From the NCBI RefSeq assembly GCF_016917755.1, contig NZ_CP070326.1, positions 1,116,001 through 1,180,000 on the forward strand: 64,000 nucleotides of DNA, given 5' to 3'. Made by a program: the position numbers and the translations under genes. The stretch comes from Streptomyces noursei (lineage in GTDB: Bacteria; Actinomycetota; Actinomycetes; Streptomycetales; Streptomycetaceae). Under the pieces are notes generated by a model that searched no databases, had not been told where the DNA came from, and was given only the letters and a program-made list of their open reading frames with translations. The first letter of the stretch is position 1. Each line of letters begins with the position of its first letter. Shown piece after piece: positions 1 through 9,170 of the stretch.

Positions 1-92
1 CCTTGCTGATCTACCCTCTGGGCCTGCTGAGCTTGGCTGCCCTGGCCTGGTGCCTGTTCACCGTGGTGGCCCCCCGGGCGGCCCAACGGTGA
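1..92 (+). CDS. C-terminal end of a membrane protein (partial)
   Basis: An open frame enters from the left edge (first full codon at 3) and stops with TGA at 90-92. The 29 visible residues are rich in Leu, Ala, Trp and Val and end in a short basic tail (RAAQR), as expected of a last transmembrane helix with a cytoplasmic end. The stop overlaps the GTG of the next gene (GTGA), so the two are probably translationally coupled. An integral membrane protein next to a small GntR regulator fits a transporter unit, but the fragment is too short to name. Confidence 0.6.
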   Translation, partial: LLIYPLGLLSLAALAWCLFTVVAPRAAQR

Positions 93-463
93 CTGGCCCC
101 GTCATCCGCGTCGACACCACCAGCCCGGTACCGCCGTACGAACAGATCCGCGCCCAGCTCGCCGCCCTGATCGTCACTGGCCGACTCACCGAGGGCGAAC
201 GTCTGCCGACCGTGCGTCAGCTAGCTGCCGACCTGAGCCTGGCCCCGGGCACCGTGGCGCGCGCCTACCGCGAGCTGGAGGCCGCCGAGCTGATCCGCAC
301 CCGCCGTGGCGCGGGCACCCGGGTCGCGGAGCTACCCTCCGAACCCAAGCATCCAAACCCCGACCAACTCGCCACGCTGGCCCGGCACTTCACCTCAGCT
401 GCCCGAGGTCTCGGCGCCGACACCCAGGCCATCCTGGCCGCCGTCCGCAAGGCCCTGGACTAG
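89..463 (+). CDS. GntR-family transcriptional regulator, short YtrA-like type
   Basis: A 124-residue protein. The N-terminal 75 residues are a GntR winged helix, with the usual opening (PPYEQIRAQL), the SRLPTVRQLA-like recognition region (ERLPTVRQLAADL, LAPGTVARAYRELE) and the wing (TRRGAGTRV). Only about 45 helical residues follow, so there is no large ligand-binding domain. This matches the YtrA subgroup, which usually represses an adjacent transporter operon. I chose GTG at 89 because it overlaps the upstream stop and the homology begins just after it; an ATG at 50 also exists in frame but would overlap the upstream gene. The target is probably its own operon. Confidence 0.85.
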   Translation: MTGPVIRVDTTSPVPPYEQIRAQLAALIVTGRLTEGERLPTVRQLAADLSLAPGTVARAYRELEAAELIRTRRGAGTRVAELPSEPKHPNPDQLATLARHFTSAARGLGADTQAILAAVRKALD

Positions 464-670
464 GGCGGAAAACCCTACCGGAGAACGCCCCCTCACCCAG
501 CAGTCCGTCGAAGATGCGCCCTGCCCTGAAGCGGTCGAGGTTGGAGGAGGGAGGGCGACGTGATCCGGGCTGATCCAGCACGGCGGCCACGGTCTCGCCC
601 ATACAGAGAACCTCGGGCCACATCACACCTGCTGACGCACAGTGACCCGCCCCATGCCCCAGAGCAGGGT

Positions 671-1687
671 TCAGTACTGCTCGGGCCCCTTGAAACCGGT
701 ACTCACATCGTCATCGGCATCGAAGACGGCGGCAGTCGGGTCGAATCCGGGCGGGCTGTCCCTGAGCGCGAGACCCATCCCGGCCAGCTTCGCCTTGACC
801 TCGTCGATCGACTTCGCACCGAAGTTGCGGATGTCGAGCAGGTCCGCCTCGGAGCGCGCGACGAGCTCGCCCACGGAGTGGACGCCCTCACGCTTGAGGC
901 AGTTGTAGGAGCGGACGGTGAGTTCCAGCTCCTCGATCGGCAGCGCCATGTCGGCGGCCAGGGCAACGTCTGTCGGTGACGAGCCCAGGTCGATTCCCTC
1001 GGCCTCGATGTTCAGCTCACGGGCCAGACCGAACAGCTCGACCAGCGTCTTGCCGGCGGAGGCCATGGCATCACGCGGCCGCATTCCTTGCTTGGTCTCG
1101 ATGTCGACGATCAACTTGTCGAAGTCGGTGCGCTGCTCGACACGGGTCGCCTCGACCTTGTACGTGACCTTGAGCACCGGCGAGTAGATGGAGTCGACCG
1201 GGATCCGGCCGATCTCCTGGCCGACCTGCTTGTTCTGCACGGCGGAGACGTAGCCGCGACCGCGCTCGACGGTCAGCTCCATCTCCAGCTTGCCCTTGCC
1301 GTTCAGCGTGGCAAGGACGAGGTCGGGGTTGTGCACCTCGACACCGGCCGGCGGCGCGATGTCGGCGGCGGTGACCAGACCCGGGCCCTGCTTGCGCAGG
1401 TACAGCACGACCGGCTCGTCGTGCTCCGAGGAGACGACCAGCTGCTTGATGTTGAGGACCAGGTCGGTGACGTCCTCCTTGACACCCGGCACGGTGGTGA
1501 ACTCGTGCAGCACGCCGTCGATGCGGATGGACGTGACCGCCGCACCCGGGATCGAGGAGAGCAGGGTGCGGCGGAGGGAGTTGCCGAGGGTGTAGCCGAA
1601 GCCCGGCTCCAGCGGCTCGATCACGAACCGGGAGCGGAACTCGTCGACGACCTCTTCGGTCAGTGACGGACGCTGAGCAATCAGCAC
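671..1687 (-). CDS. rpoA: DNA-directed RNA polymerase subunit alpha (apparent extra copy)
   Basis: The 338-residue product is a full-length alpha subunit. The N-terminal assembly domain carries [20 protein letters not shown] and [20 protein letters not shown], and the C-terminal domain carries [20 protein letters not shown] and [15 protein letters not shown], with the Arg and Asn that contact UP-element DNA. It starts at GTG 1687 with a GGAGG Shine-Dalgarno nine bases upstream (1697-1701). Actinobacterial rpoA normally lies between rpsD and rplQ; here no ribosomal gene is near, and a GntR gene and a small Tudor-like gene flank it. I infer a second rpoA. The acidic tail differs from the usual Streptomyces ending as I remember it. 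Identity is secure; paralogy is inferred from context. Confidence 0.95.
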   Translation of the reverse strand: MLIAQRPSLTEEVVDEFRSRFVIEPLEPGFGYTLGNSLRRTLLSSIPGAAVTSIRIDGVLHEFTTVPGVKEDVTDLVLNIKQLVVSSEHDEPVVLYLRKQGPGLVTAADIAPPAGVEVHNPDLVLATLNGKGKLEMELTVERGRGYVSAVQNKQVGQEIGRIPVDSIYSPVLKVTYKVEATRVEQRTDFDKLIVDIETKQGMRPRDAMASAGKTLVELFGLARELNIEAEGIDLGSSPTDVALAADMALPIEELELTVRSYNCLKREGVHSVGELVARSEADLLDIRNFGAKSIDEVKAKLAGMGLALRDSPPGFDPTAAVFDADDDVSTGFKGPEQY

Positions 1688-1745
1688 GAGGTATTGCCTC
1701 CAGTGTTTGGCGCCCGCTATGTGACGCCGTAGACACCACGAAGGG

Positions 1746-1784
1746 TACGGGTGGTTCGGCCTCCGAGAGGCCGAACCACCCGTA
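1746..1784. terminator. Perfect 18-bp hairpin upstream of rpoA copy
   Basis: Two perfectly complementary 18-base arms (1746-1763 and 1767-1784) surround a three-base loop. The hairpin sits 59 bases upstream of the rpoA start codon, in its 5' leader or at the end of a lost upstream transcription unit. There is no U-tract, which is normal for Streptomyces terminators. It could be a terminator kept from a ribosomal-protein operon, or an attenuator. Confidence 0.7.
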
Positions 1785-1900
1785 TGCCGCCGCCTGCTGG
1801 CCGTTCGGCAGGCACGGCTCTTGCTGCAGCGGAGTCCGACGTCAGCCACTTCTGGCCTCCAGGGTCAACCAGCGCAGTTCGCAGATGCATACTGGGGGCA

Positions 1901-2122
1901 ATGACAAAGCCTGCCGCACCGAAGCGTCATCTGCCCACCAGCCCCTTCAAAGCACCGATCGCCCCGGCTCCCAAGCACTTCGCCGTGGGCGACCAGGTCA
2001 CACACGACATGTACGGCCTCGGCCGGGTGATCGGCATCGAGGACGGAACCGCGGCGCTCGTGGATTTCGGCACCGCGCAAATGCGAATCTTGAGCCCGTA
2101 CGACAGGATGACCAAGCTGTAG
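1901..2122 (+). CDS. Small protein with Tudor/CarD-like fold
   Basis: A 73-residue protein. The first 27 residues are basic and Pro-rich; the rest (FAVGDQVTHDMYGLGRVIGI...ALVDFGTAQMRIL) resembles the Tudor-like beta-barrel at the end of UvrD/PcrA helicases and the RNA-polymerase-interacting domain of CarD. Such small stand-alone versions occur widely in Streptomyces with unknown function. Start ATG 1901 follows a GGGGG stretch at suitable distance. Its divergent position to the alpha-subunit gene is notable because this fold can bind RNA polymerase, but no link is shown. Confidence 0.75.
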   Translation: MTKPAAPKRHLPTSPFKAPIAPAPKHFAVGDQVTHDMYGLGRVIGIEDGTAALVDFGTAQMRILSPYDRMTKL

Positions 2123-2301
2123 GGCCGCAACACGTACACGATCGCCATCGCCACATCACCCCGCGCCGGCACGCCCGGATACTGCTCACCAGACCCGACA
2201 ACCTCAAGGCCGAGCAACACGAGCTCCTGCCCAAGCTCCCTGCCGCCTGCCGCCTGCCCGGAGGTGATCCAACTGGCCGCAGGTATCAAAGTCTTCGCTC
2301 C

Positions 2302-2400
2302 TTGGCCACTGTCATCGTCATCGCTTCCCGCCGCGTTGTGGGCTGGGCCACCGCAGATCGCCTGCGGACCGCACTGGTCGCCGACGCGTTTGCGGGCCGC
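2302..2400 (+). pseudogene. Fragment of an IS3-family transposase (integrase core)
   Basis: In one frame the sequence reads LATVIVIASRRVVGWATADR and continues RLRTALVADAF, matching the part of IS3-family OrfB that contains the first catalytic Asp (normally LATVIDIASRRVVGW). That Asp is replaced by Val here, and nothing recognisable follows, so this is a dead remnant. The rest of 2123-2599 has no convincing gene. Confidence 0.65.
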
Positions 2401-2599
2401 CTGCTACAGCCTCGCTCGGCCGGCCGAGTCTGCAAGGGGATTGACTCCGCCTGCGGCCCGTCGCGGCCGCAGCAGTCTGCCCGCGCGGGCGCAATGGCGC
2501 GGTCCGGGAGGAACCACTACCGCCGGTCCAGTCGCCGGTCTGTGCTCGTTGCCATGCCCGATCGCCTCAACGGCCCGCACACCCCGTACGCCCCCCTAT

Positions 2600-2827
2600 G
2601 TGCGGGTGTTGGATGCACTAACCACAGACATTCGAGGTGGGCGGTACAAGCCCGGTGATCGCATCCCCTCTGAGCCCGAGCTATGCGACCGGTTCAATGC
2701 GGCGCGGGAGACTGTCCGCCGGGCGGTGCGGGTACCGCGGGAGCGCGGGCTCATCGTCGCCGAGTGGGGGCGAGGGTCATACGTGGCCGGCGGACCCCCG
2801 ACCGGTTCAGCCGGATCACCGCACTAG
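2600..2827 (+). CDS. Very short GntR-type winged-helix protein, possibly degraded
   Basis: About 75 residues match a GntR DNA-binding domain: YVRVLDALTTDIRGGRYKPG, then RIPSEPELCDRFNAARETVR and the wing RGLIVAEWGRGSYVAGG. No effector domain follows. GTG at 2600 or 2606 are possible starts, but neither has a clear ribosome site and the canonical PPY motif lies just upstream of them, so the true start may be lost. Single-domain GntR proteins of this type are common regulators in Streptomyces integrative elements (KorSA-like). Together with the excisionase gene nearby this suggests a mobile-element remnant. Confidence 0.5.
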   Translation: MRVLDALTTDIRGGRYKPGDRIPSEPELCDRFNAARETVRRAVRVPRERGLIVAEWGRGSYVAGGPPTGSAGSPH

Positions 2828-2875
2828 GATTTTTCCGAGAACAGCCTCACTGGATAGCCCTCAGGTGCGGGGCGA

Positions 2876-2905
2876 CCGAGTACCAACGAGGCCGTTGGTA
2901 CTCGG
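2876..2905. terminator. 13-bp perfect inverted repeat after the short GntR gene
   Basis: Arms of 13 bases (2876-2888 and 2893-2905) pair perfectly around a four-base loop, about 50 bases after the stop of the short GntR gene. The position suggests a terminator; an operator for that regulator is the alternative. Confidence 0.6.
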
Positions 2906-3386
2906 CCGAGCTCGTCTCTGAGAGAACGCGGGTCAGCTCATCCGGCCGCCGCCCGAACCGGGCTTCCCGTTTCCACCGGATGTGAACGACTGGTGCAGTC
3001 GATGCGCTGCAGTCATCTGGAAGCTTGTAGGGGGATGTTCAGCCCCACCTGGATGACGCTGGGGCTCCATCAGCTCAGCCGTGCGCATGTGCAGCGGAGC
3101 GACGGTACCTTGATCTCCGCAACACCCATCGGGATCGGGCCCGCTGCCAAAGCCGCGGGCCCATGTTCTGTTGCACCGTGGGAACGCGCAGCTGTCCGAC
3201 GAAGACCGACGACCGAAGTTCTGCGGGCGATCGTTTCGATTCGGTGTGCGCTGTTCTGCGTGGATGCCGACGGCCCGGCGGCGGCCATCGCCGACTCCGA
3301 GCCCACGGAACGTCCCTCGTTCGGTGATTGCCGGGTGGCTGGCGAGTCTGTTCGGGTAGGCACGTGGGGTGGCAGCAGGTGATGCG
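2906..3386. other. Gene-free stretch
   Basis: Open frames here on both strands lack codon bias, ribosome sites and recognisable motifs. No RNA gene or strong repeat was seen. Confidence 0.5.
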
Positions 3387-3695
3387 TTATGCGACGTCTG
3401 TCAGCAGGTGATCGAGGACGTTCGGCACGTGCGGGACGAGGTGCCTGATTCGTCGGCGGACTATGTCTATGACCTTGGGTTTGACGGCCGACGGTTCGTC
3501 ACCGCGGACCCCGAGGCCCCATACGAAAGCTCGGGGGCCCTGGCGCCGATGTCGCCAGACATAGAGCGTCCGGGGAGAGAGGCCGAGATATGACGCCGCG
3601 CCTCTCACGGTCAGGAATCCTCTCGGCGTGGCGGCATTCTTTCCGGAGACACAGTCACCCTCGACCAGGGAAGAAACTGACGAGAAAGCAGTCAT
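3387..3695 (-). CDS. Excisionase/MerR-type helix-turn-helix protein, C-terminus probably frameshifted
   Basis: A 102-residue protein starting at ATG 3695 with a GGAGG site eight bases upstream. Residues about 25-60 (GFLTVRGAASYLGLSPRTLY and VWRHRRQGPRAFVWG) match the helix-turn-helix of Xis-like proteins encoded by actinomycete integrative elements. In those proteins the motif is followed by a short strand and a helix (RRSELDAWL-like). Here the sequence after residue 60 is basic and unrelated (GDEPSAVKPKVIDIVRRRI), so a frameshift in the last third is likely. No integrase gene lies beside it. Confidence 0.55.
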   Translation of the reverse strand: MTAFSSVSSLVEGDCVSGKNAATPRGFLTVRGAASYLGLSPRTLYVWRHRRQGPRAFVWGLGVRGDEPSAVKPKVIDIVRRRIRHLVPHVPNVLDHLLTDVA

Positions 3696-4259
3696 GGAGG
3701 GGCCTCCGCGGGCATCGAAGAACAGGTCAACCGACTGTTGCCGCACCGAGTAGGCGGCGACCGTCCCGTCGTCTGAGGAAACGCCGGTTTGGCTAACCGG
3801 CGATCGTCGGCTATGTTTCGCAGCTGCCTCTGAGGTGCCAATGATTTCTCGCTGCCATAAGACAAGAGAGTCTGGTGAGAGCAACCTGCTTCTGGCACAC
3901 CCGATGGCGCACCAGCCGGCAGGAAAGCCGCTCGTTACGACTGTTCAGGAACTGCTGCCAGCAGGACGTGACTGCGCTTGGCTCCGCACAACGTCCACGA
4001 CACCTTGCTACGACAGGCGCCCTGGCGGGCTCCTACCGGACCTCATGCAGGGAGCGCGCTTCATGCGCAGGGACTCGGCCTCGCCTGTGCCGTCGCCTGC
4101 GCCGTACGGGAGCGCGGCGCACGTGAAGCCGAGGCGGCGTCAGGGCTGCGGACGCCGCACGTATCGTCCCAATCTCCCAGAGAAGTCCCACAGGCCCTCT
4201 CCGCCCCTCCCGTAAGCCGGCTTTTCGCTGGTCAGCGCGATGGGGAAGGTACGCTGCGC
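3696..4259. other. Gene-free stretch
   Basis: About 560 bases with no frame showing Streptomyces codon bias or known motifs. It may be decayed mobile-element DNA, but I see no attachment site or transposase fragment. Confidence 0.45.
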
Positions 4260-5660
4260 TCACATGTTGATCATGTGGCCCGCGAGGCCGTGTACCGCTT
4301 CCTGGATCGCCTCGCCGAGGGTGGGGTGGCCGTGGACGTTCCGTGCCACCTCGTGGACGGTCAGGTCCCATTTCTGAGCCAGCGTCAATTCCGGGAGCAG
4401 TTCGGTCACTTCGGGGCCGATGAGGTGGGCGCCGATGATCTCCCCGTGGCGGGCATCGCTGATGATCTTGGCGAAGCCCGCGGTCTCGCCGATGCCGTGC
4501 GCCTTGGCGTTGGCGGTGAAGGGGAACTTGGCCACCCGGACGTCGAAGCCCCGGTCGCGGGCCTGCGCCTCGGTCCAGCCGAAGCTGGCGATCTGCGGTT
4601 GACAGAACGTCACCCGCGGGATCATGACGTAGTCCAGTTCCATGGTCTCCGCGCCGGCGATGCTCTCCGCCGCCACGATGCCCATCGCCTCGGCGGCGTG
4701 CGCCAGCATCAGCTTGGCGGTGACATCGCCGATGGCGAAGATGTGCGGCACGTTCGTCCGGCACCGGCCGTCGATGTCGATGGCGCCGCGTTCGGTCAGC
4801 CGGACGCCGGTGTTCTCCAGTCCGAAGCCCGTGGTCCGTGGTTGGAAGCCGATGGCCTGGAGGACCTGGTCGGTCTCCAGTGTCTGGCGCTGGCCGCCGG
4901 TGGTGACCGTCACCCGCACCCGCTCCCCGGAGTCGTCGATCCCCTCGACGCGGGTGGAGGGCAGCACGTTGATGCCCAACTTGCGGTAGCGGCGGGCCAG
5001 TTCGGTGGAGACCTCCACGTCCTCCAGTGGTACGACGCGATCGAGGAACTCCACGAGGGTGACCTCGACGCCGTAGTTGTGGAGGACGTAGGCGAACTCG
5101 ACGCCGATGGCGCCCGCCCCGGCGATGACGATGCTGCGCGGCAGTTCGTCGGAGAGGATCTGCTCCTCGTACGTCACCACCCGGCGGCTGAGGGAGGTGC
5201 CTGGCAACAGTCGCGTGACCGAGCCGGTGGCGATGATCGCGTGGCCGAAGGACAGCGTCTCGGTGCGGCCGTCGCCCAGGGTGACGTGCAGGGTGTGCGG
5301 ATCGATGAAGGCGCCGACGCCCTCGAACTGCTCGATCTTGTTCTTCTTCATCAGGAAGTGCACGCCCTTGGCGCGGCCGTCGGCCACCTTGCGGCTGCGC
5401 AGGAACGCCTCGCGGTAGTCGAACGTGACCTGCCCCTCGGCCCGCATCCCGAACGTCTTCGCCTCACGGCCCACGATGTGGGCGATCTCGGCGTTGCGGA
5501 GCAGGGCCTTGGACGGCACGCATCCGATGTTGAGACAAACACCGCCCCAGTACTTGGCCTCGACGATCGCCGTGCGCAGACCGAGCTGGGAGGCGCGGAT
5601 GGCCGCGACATATCCCCCTGGGCCCGCGCCCAGGACCACCACGTCGAAGTGCGTGCTCAT
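4260..5660 (-). CDS. lpdA: Dihydrolipoyl dehydrogenase (lipoamide dehydrogenase, E3)
   Basis: The 466-residue flavoprotein reoxidises dihydrolipoamide in 2-oxo-acid dehydrogenase and glycine-cleavage complexes, reducing NAD+. An FAD-binding [12 protein letters not shown] lies near residue 11, the redox disulfide is Cys42/Cys47 ([13 protein letters not shown]), the NAD site is [17 protein letters not shown], a second FAD motif is FAIGDV, and the dimer-interface catalytic pair is in HGHPTLGEA near the C-terminus. Start ATG 5660 was chosen because homology begins immediately after it. No other complex subunit is adjacent, so it is a stand-alone E3 serving complexes encoded elsewhere. Confidence 0.93.
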   Translation of the reverse strand: MSTHFDVVVLGAGPGGYVAAIRASQLGLRTAIVEAKYWGGVCLNIGCVPSKALLRNAEIAHIVGREAKTFGMRAEGQVTFDYREAFLRSRKVADGRAKGVHFLMKKNKIEQFEGVGAFIDPHTLHVTLGDGRTETLSFGHAIIATGSVTRLLPGTSLSRRVVTYEEQILSDELPRSIVIAGAGAIGVEFAYVLHNYGVEVTLVEFLDRVVPLEDVEVSTELARRYRKLGINVLPSTRVEGIDDSGERVRVTVTTGGQRQTLETDQVLQAIGFQPRTTGFGLENTGVRLTERGAIDIDGRCRTNVPHIFAIGDVTAKLMLAHAAEAMGIVAAESIAGAETMELDYVMIPRVTFCQPQIASFGWTEAQARDRGFDVRVAKFPFTANAKAHGIGETAGFAKIISDARHGEIIGAHLIGPEVTELLPELTLAQKWDLTVHEVARNVHGHPTLGEAIQEAVHGLAGHMINM

Positions 5661-5880
5661 GCCGCGGGTCCGCTTCGCTCGCCCACGCACGCGCGGGGCG
5701 TGCATCGTCCCGTTCGCTCGCTCTGCTGGCTTCGCTGGCTCATGCTCGGCAGCCTAGGCGGGGGCGGGCGGGCCCGCAGCGCGTCGCGGTCCAGGCGGGG
5801 GGCGCGGCGCGGTGTCTGTGGGGCCGGGCCGGAGTCGGTCGACGACATGCACGCGTCGGTGACCCGCCTCCCTACGCCGA

Positions 5881-5908
5881 AGGCCCGGCGACCGAAGTCG
5901 CCGGGCCT
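5881..5908. terminator. 12-bp perfect hairpin with CGAA loop
   Basis: Arms 5881-5892 and 5897-5908 pair perfectly around a CGAA tetraloop. It lies about 70 bases beyond the stop of the MFS transporter (minus strand), so it probably terminates the MarR-MFS operon before lpdA. The rest of 5661-5977 holds no gene. Confidence 0.75.
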
Positions 5909-5977
5909 GGGCCGGTGCCAGTGCGGCAGGGGCCATGACGGCTGGTGCCGTGACGGCCGGTGCCGCTGCGCCAGGTG

Positions 5978-8557
5978 TCAGTTCACCGAGTCGTGGCTGA
6001 GCTCGATGTCGCACTGGGCCTGCCCGGAGGCGGACAGCCTCAGCGGGGCGGCGGCCGGCGGGTAGCCACTGGCGATCAGCGTGTACTCGCCGCTGTCGAG
6101 GTCGGCGAAGACGTACTCGCCGTCCTGGCCACTGGTGGCGGTGCCCACGACATTGCCCGTGGGGTCCAGCAGGGTCACCCGGGCGTCGTTGACGGCGCCG
6201 CCCTGCGCGGTGCGGACGGTGCCGCGGACCTGGGCCCCCAGCGTCAGCCGGATCTCGTACCAGTTGCGGCTGCCGGCGGTCACCTCCACCTGGAGGGCGG
6301 ACGGACGGTGGCGTTCCGCGCTGACCGCGAGGGTGTAGCTGCCCGGGGTCAGTTCGTCGAACGCGAAGCCGCCGTCCTGGCCGACGACGCCGGAGGCCAC
6401 GACCTCACCGCGGACGTCGGTGGCGACGACCAGCGCACCGGGCACCGGGTCGTCGTTCTTCTCCTCGCGGACCTCGCCGGACAGCCCGGCCGCGCCGCTG
6501 AGGGTCAGGTCGAAGACGACCGGTTCGGCGCCCACCACGACGGTCAGCGCCTGCGGCTTGCGGGCGCCGGCGGAGCCGATCAGGACGTAGGTGCCGGCGC
6601 CGGTGGTCGGCAGCGCGTAGCCGCCGTCCGCGTCGGTGGTGGTGCGGCCGAGCTGTCGCCCGCCGACGCTGATCAGGGTGACCGCGGCCTGCGGCACCGG
6701 CCGGCCGCCGCTGTCGCGCACGGTGCCGCTGATCAGGGGACCGGACACGTTCACTCCGGCGTCCGGGGCACTGACTGCGGCCACAGCAGCGGGGGCGACC
6801 GCCGCCGGCTCCGACGCGGTGGCCGGTGCGGTGGCCGGCGCGGTCTCCGCCGCCGGCGGAACCTCACCGTTGGCCTCGGCCTCCGCCTGGGCCCGTGCCT
6901 GGAGGCCGGAGATCTGCCGCAGCGGCACCTCCTTGATGAACCACATCAGCACGAAGGCCAGCGCGACGACCACGGCGCCCATCAGGAAGACGGTGTGCAT
7001 GGAGTCGGCGAAGCCGCGCTTGAACGGCTCGGCCAGCCGCGGGTCGAGGTGCTGGATGAACGAGGAGTCGCTCAGCACGCCCGAGGAGCCACCGCCGCTG
7101 GGGTGCTTGAGCATGTCCAGCACCGGCTTGTTGGCCGGGTCCTGCAGGACCGCGGGGTCCTTGAGCGCGCCCTGGAAGCGCGCGGTGGACGCGGCGCTCT
7201 TGAACGCGTCGCCGATCTTGTCGCCGACCGTGCTGAACAGCACCGAGAGGAAGATCGCGGTACCGGCGGTGGCGCCCATCTGGCGGAAGAACGTGGAGGA
7301 TGCGGTGGCCACGCCCATGTCCTGCGGCGGGACGGCGTTCTGCACGGCCAGCACCAGGGTCTGCATGCAGCCACCCAGGCCGAGGCCGAAGACCAGCATG
7401 TAGACCATGGTTTCCCACAGCGCGGTGTCCCACTGGACCCGGTAGTGGAAGAGCAGCATGGCGGCGACCATCAGGGCGGTGCCGACGATCGGGAAGATCT
7501 TGTAGCGACCGGTCTTGGCGGTGATCTGGCCGGACACGATGGAGGCGATCATCATGCCCGCCATCAGCGGCAGCATCTCCAGGCCCGACTTGGTGGGGCT
7601 GGCGCCCTTCACGATCTGGAGGTACTGCGGGATCATCAGCATCCCGCCGAACATGCCCATGCCGATCAGCACGGACAGCAGGCTGGTCTTGCTGAAGGTG
7701 CCGTTGCGGAACAGCCGCATCGGGATCAGCGCGTCGTCGCCGATCCACCGCTCCACGAGGACCCAGGCGATGATCCCGACCACGCCGACGACGTAGCAGG
7801 TGATCGACCGCGTCGAGGTCCAGCCCCACTCCCGGCCCTGCTCGGCGACGAGCAGCAGCGGGACGACGCCGAGGGTGATGGTGAGCGCGCCCCACCAGTC
7901 GATGCGGCGGTTCCGGCGGGTGTGCGGGATGTTGAGGACCCTGGCGACGACGAACAGCGCGATGATGCCGATCGGCACGTTGACCAGGAAGACCCAGCGC
8001 CAGCCGGTGATGCCGAGCAGGGTGGCCTGGCCGGCCAGCGCGCCGCCGATGAGCGGGCCGGCGACGCTGGACGTGGCGAACGTACCGAGCATGTAGCCCT
8101 GGTACCGGGCGCGCTCGCGGGGCGGGACGATGTCACCGATGATCGCCAGCGCCAGCGACATCAGACCGCCGGCGCCCAGGCCCTGGATGGCGCGGAACGC
8201 GGCGAGTTCGGTCATCGAGGTGGAGAAGGTGCAGAGCACCGAGCCCACCACGAAGATGCTGATCGCGGCCAGGTAGTAGGGCTTGCGGCCGTGGAGGTCG
8301 GACAGCTTGCCGTACAGCGGGGTGGCGATCGTCGACGTGATCAGGTACGCCGTGGTCGCCCACGCCTGCTGGCTGAGTCCGTGCAGATCGTCCGCGATGG
8401 TGCGGATGGAGGTGCTGACGATCGTCTGGTCGAGCGCGGCAAGGAACATCCCCAGCATCAGACCGCTGAGGATGGTGAGGATCTGGCGGTGGCTGAGGAC
8501 CCCCGCCCCCGGTATCGCCTTGGCTTGCGCCCCTGGCGGAGAGGTGGCTGTGCTCAT
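5978..8557 (-). CDS. MFS drug:H+ antiporter (DHA2/EmrB-QacA type) with C-terminal carboxypeptidase-regulatory-like repeats
   Basis: An 859-residue protein. Residues about 25-565 form a 14-helix MFS exporter, with motif C-like GGLMSLALAIIGDIVPPRER, the DHA2 signature in helix 1 (LAALDQTIVSTSIRTIADDL) and motif A (GKLSDLHGRKPYYL). An Ala/Pro-rich linker follows, then three beta-sandwich repeats (about 604-859) of carboxypeptidase-regulatory-like type, each with a SGTVRDSGGRPVPQA-like opening and a GEYTLIASGY-like close. With both ends inside, the tail would be cytoplasmic. The start overlaps the stop of the marR gene (ATGA), so repressor and pump are co-translated. The substrate is unknown. Confidence 0.88.
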   Translation of the reverse strand: MSTATSPPGAQAKAIPGAGVLSHRQILTILSGLMLGMFLAALDQTIVSTSIRTIADDLHGLSQQAWATTAYLITSTIATPLYGKLSDLHGRKPYYLAAISIFVVGSVLCTFSTSMTELAAFRAIQGLGAGGLMSLALAIIGDIVPPRERARYQGYMLGTFATSSVAGPLIGGALAGQATLLGITGWRWVFLVNVPIGIIALFVVARVLNIPHTRRNRRIDWWGALTITLGVVPLLLVAEQGREWGWTSTRSITCYVVGVVGIIAWVLVERWIGDDALIPMRLFRNGTFSKTSLLSVLIGMGMFGGMLMIPQYLQIVKGASPTKSGLEMLPLMAGMMIASIVSGQITAKTGRYKIFPIVGTALMVAAMLLFHYRVQWDTALWETMVYMLVFGLGLGGCMQTLVLAVQNAVPPQDMGVATASSTFFRQMGATAGTAIFLSVLFSTVGDKIGDAFKSAASTARFQGALKDPAVLQDPANKPVLDMLKHPSGGGSSGVLSDSSFIQHLDPRLAEPFKRGFADSMHTVFLMGAVVVALAFVLMWFIKEVPLRQISGLQARAQAEAEANGEVPPAAETAPATAPATASEPAAVAPAAVAAVSAPDAGVNVSGPLISGTVRDSGGRPVPQAAVTLISVGGRQLGRTTTDADGGYALPTTGAGTYVLIGSAGARKPQALTVVVGAEPVVFDLTLSGAAGLSGEVREEKNDDPVPGALVVATDVRGEVVASGVVGQDGGFAFDELTPGSYTLAVSAERHRPSALQVEVTAGSRNWYEIRLTLGAQVRGTVRTAQGGAVNDARVTLLDPTGNVVGTATSGQDGEYVFADLDSGEYTLIASGYPPAAAPLRLSASGQAQCDIELSHDSVN

Positions 8558-9108
8558 CTACGTATCTCTCCTTGTTCCACGGTGGTGCCCTGGTCTCCCC
8601 CGGGGCCCGGCCGTGCGTGTTGACGTTCTGCCAGGTCCGCGTTGAGCCGGCTCATCAGCCGGATCAGGTCGGCCCGGTCCTGCGGCGACCAGGATTCGAG
8701 GATCCCGGCCAGCTCGGCGTCGCGCTGACGCCGGTAGTCCTCGAAGCGGGCCCGCCCCGCCTCGGTGGCGGTCAGCAGCGAACCGCGCCGGTCTTCCGGG
8801 TCCGGGCGTCGGGCGACCAGCCCCCGTTCCACCAGCGAGCGCACCTGCCGGCTGACCGTGGACAGGTCCAGGAACGCGTCGGCGGCCAGATCGGTCGCCC
8901 GCTGGTCCCCTCCGCACACCAACCTGGCCAGCAGCACCCGGTCGGCGGCGCCGGCGTCGTGCTTGACCCGCTGTTTCCAGGCCGCGATCAGCCGGGTGAA
9001 ACGGACCATTTCCGTCCCCAGCCCTGCGGCCGCCTCATCCAGGCTCGACGCGACGGTGATCTCCGAGACCCCCGCCCCATCGCAGGCATGGACCGCGCCG
9101 TTGCTCAT
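8554..9108 (-). CDS. MarR-family transcriptional repressor of the adjacent MFS pump
   Basis: A 184-residue winged-helix protein. The recognition region reads DLAADAFLDLSTVSRQVRSL, followed by VERGLVARRPDPEDRRGSLL, the typical MarR wing with the D-x-R-R motif. Start ATG 9108 has AAGGA at a suitable distance. The gene is first in an operon with the downstream exporter (four-base overlap), the classical arrangement in which a MarR protein represses itself and the pump until a ligand binds. A palindrome upstream (9171-9189) is the likely operator. Confidence 0.88.
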   Translation of the reverse strand: MSNGAVHACDGAGVSEITVASSLDEAAAGLGTEMVRFTRLIAAWKQRVKHDAGAADRVLLARLVCGGDQRATDLAADAFLDLSTVSRQVRSLVERGLVARRPDPEDRRGSLLTATEAGRARFEDYRRQRDAELAGILESWSPQDRADLIRLMSRLNADLAERQHARPGPGGDQGTTVEQGEIRR

Positions 9109-9170
9109 CGTCGTGATCCTTCGCACTACATACGTGCATGCGTGATTGTCGTGATCCAGTCGAAACCACC

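Noticed and set aside
5960..8623. Very long plus-strand open frame opposite the MFS gene
   Set aside because: It is the mirror of a high-GC gene; the translation is Gly/Arg/His/Asp-rich with no motifs.
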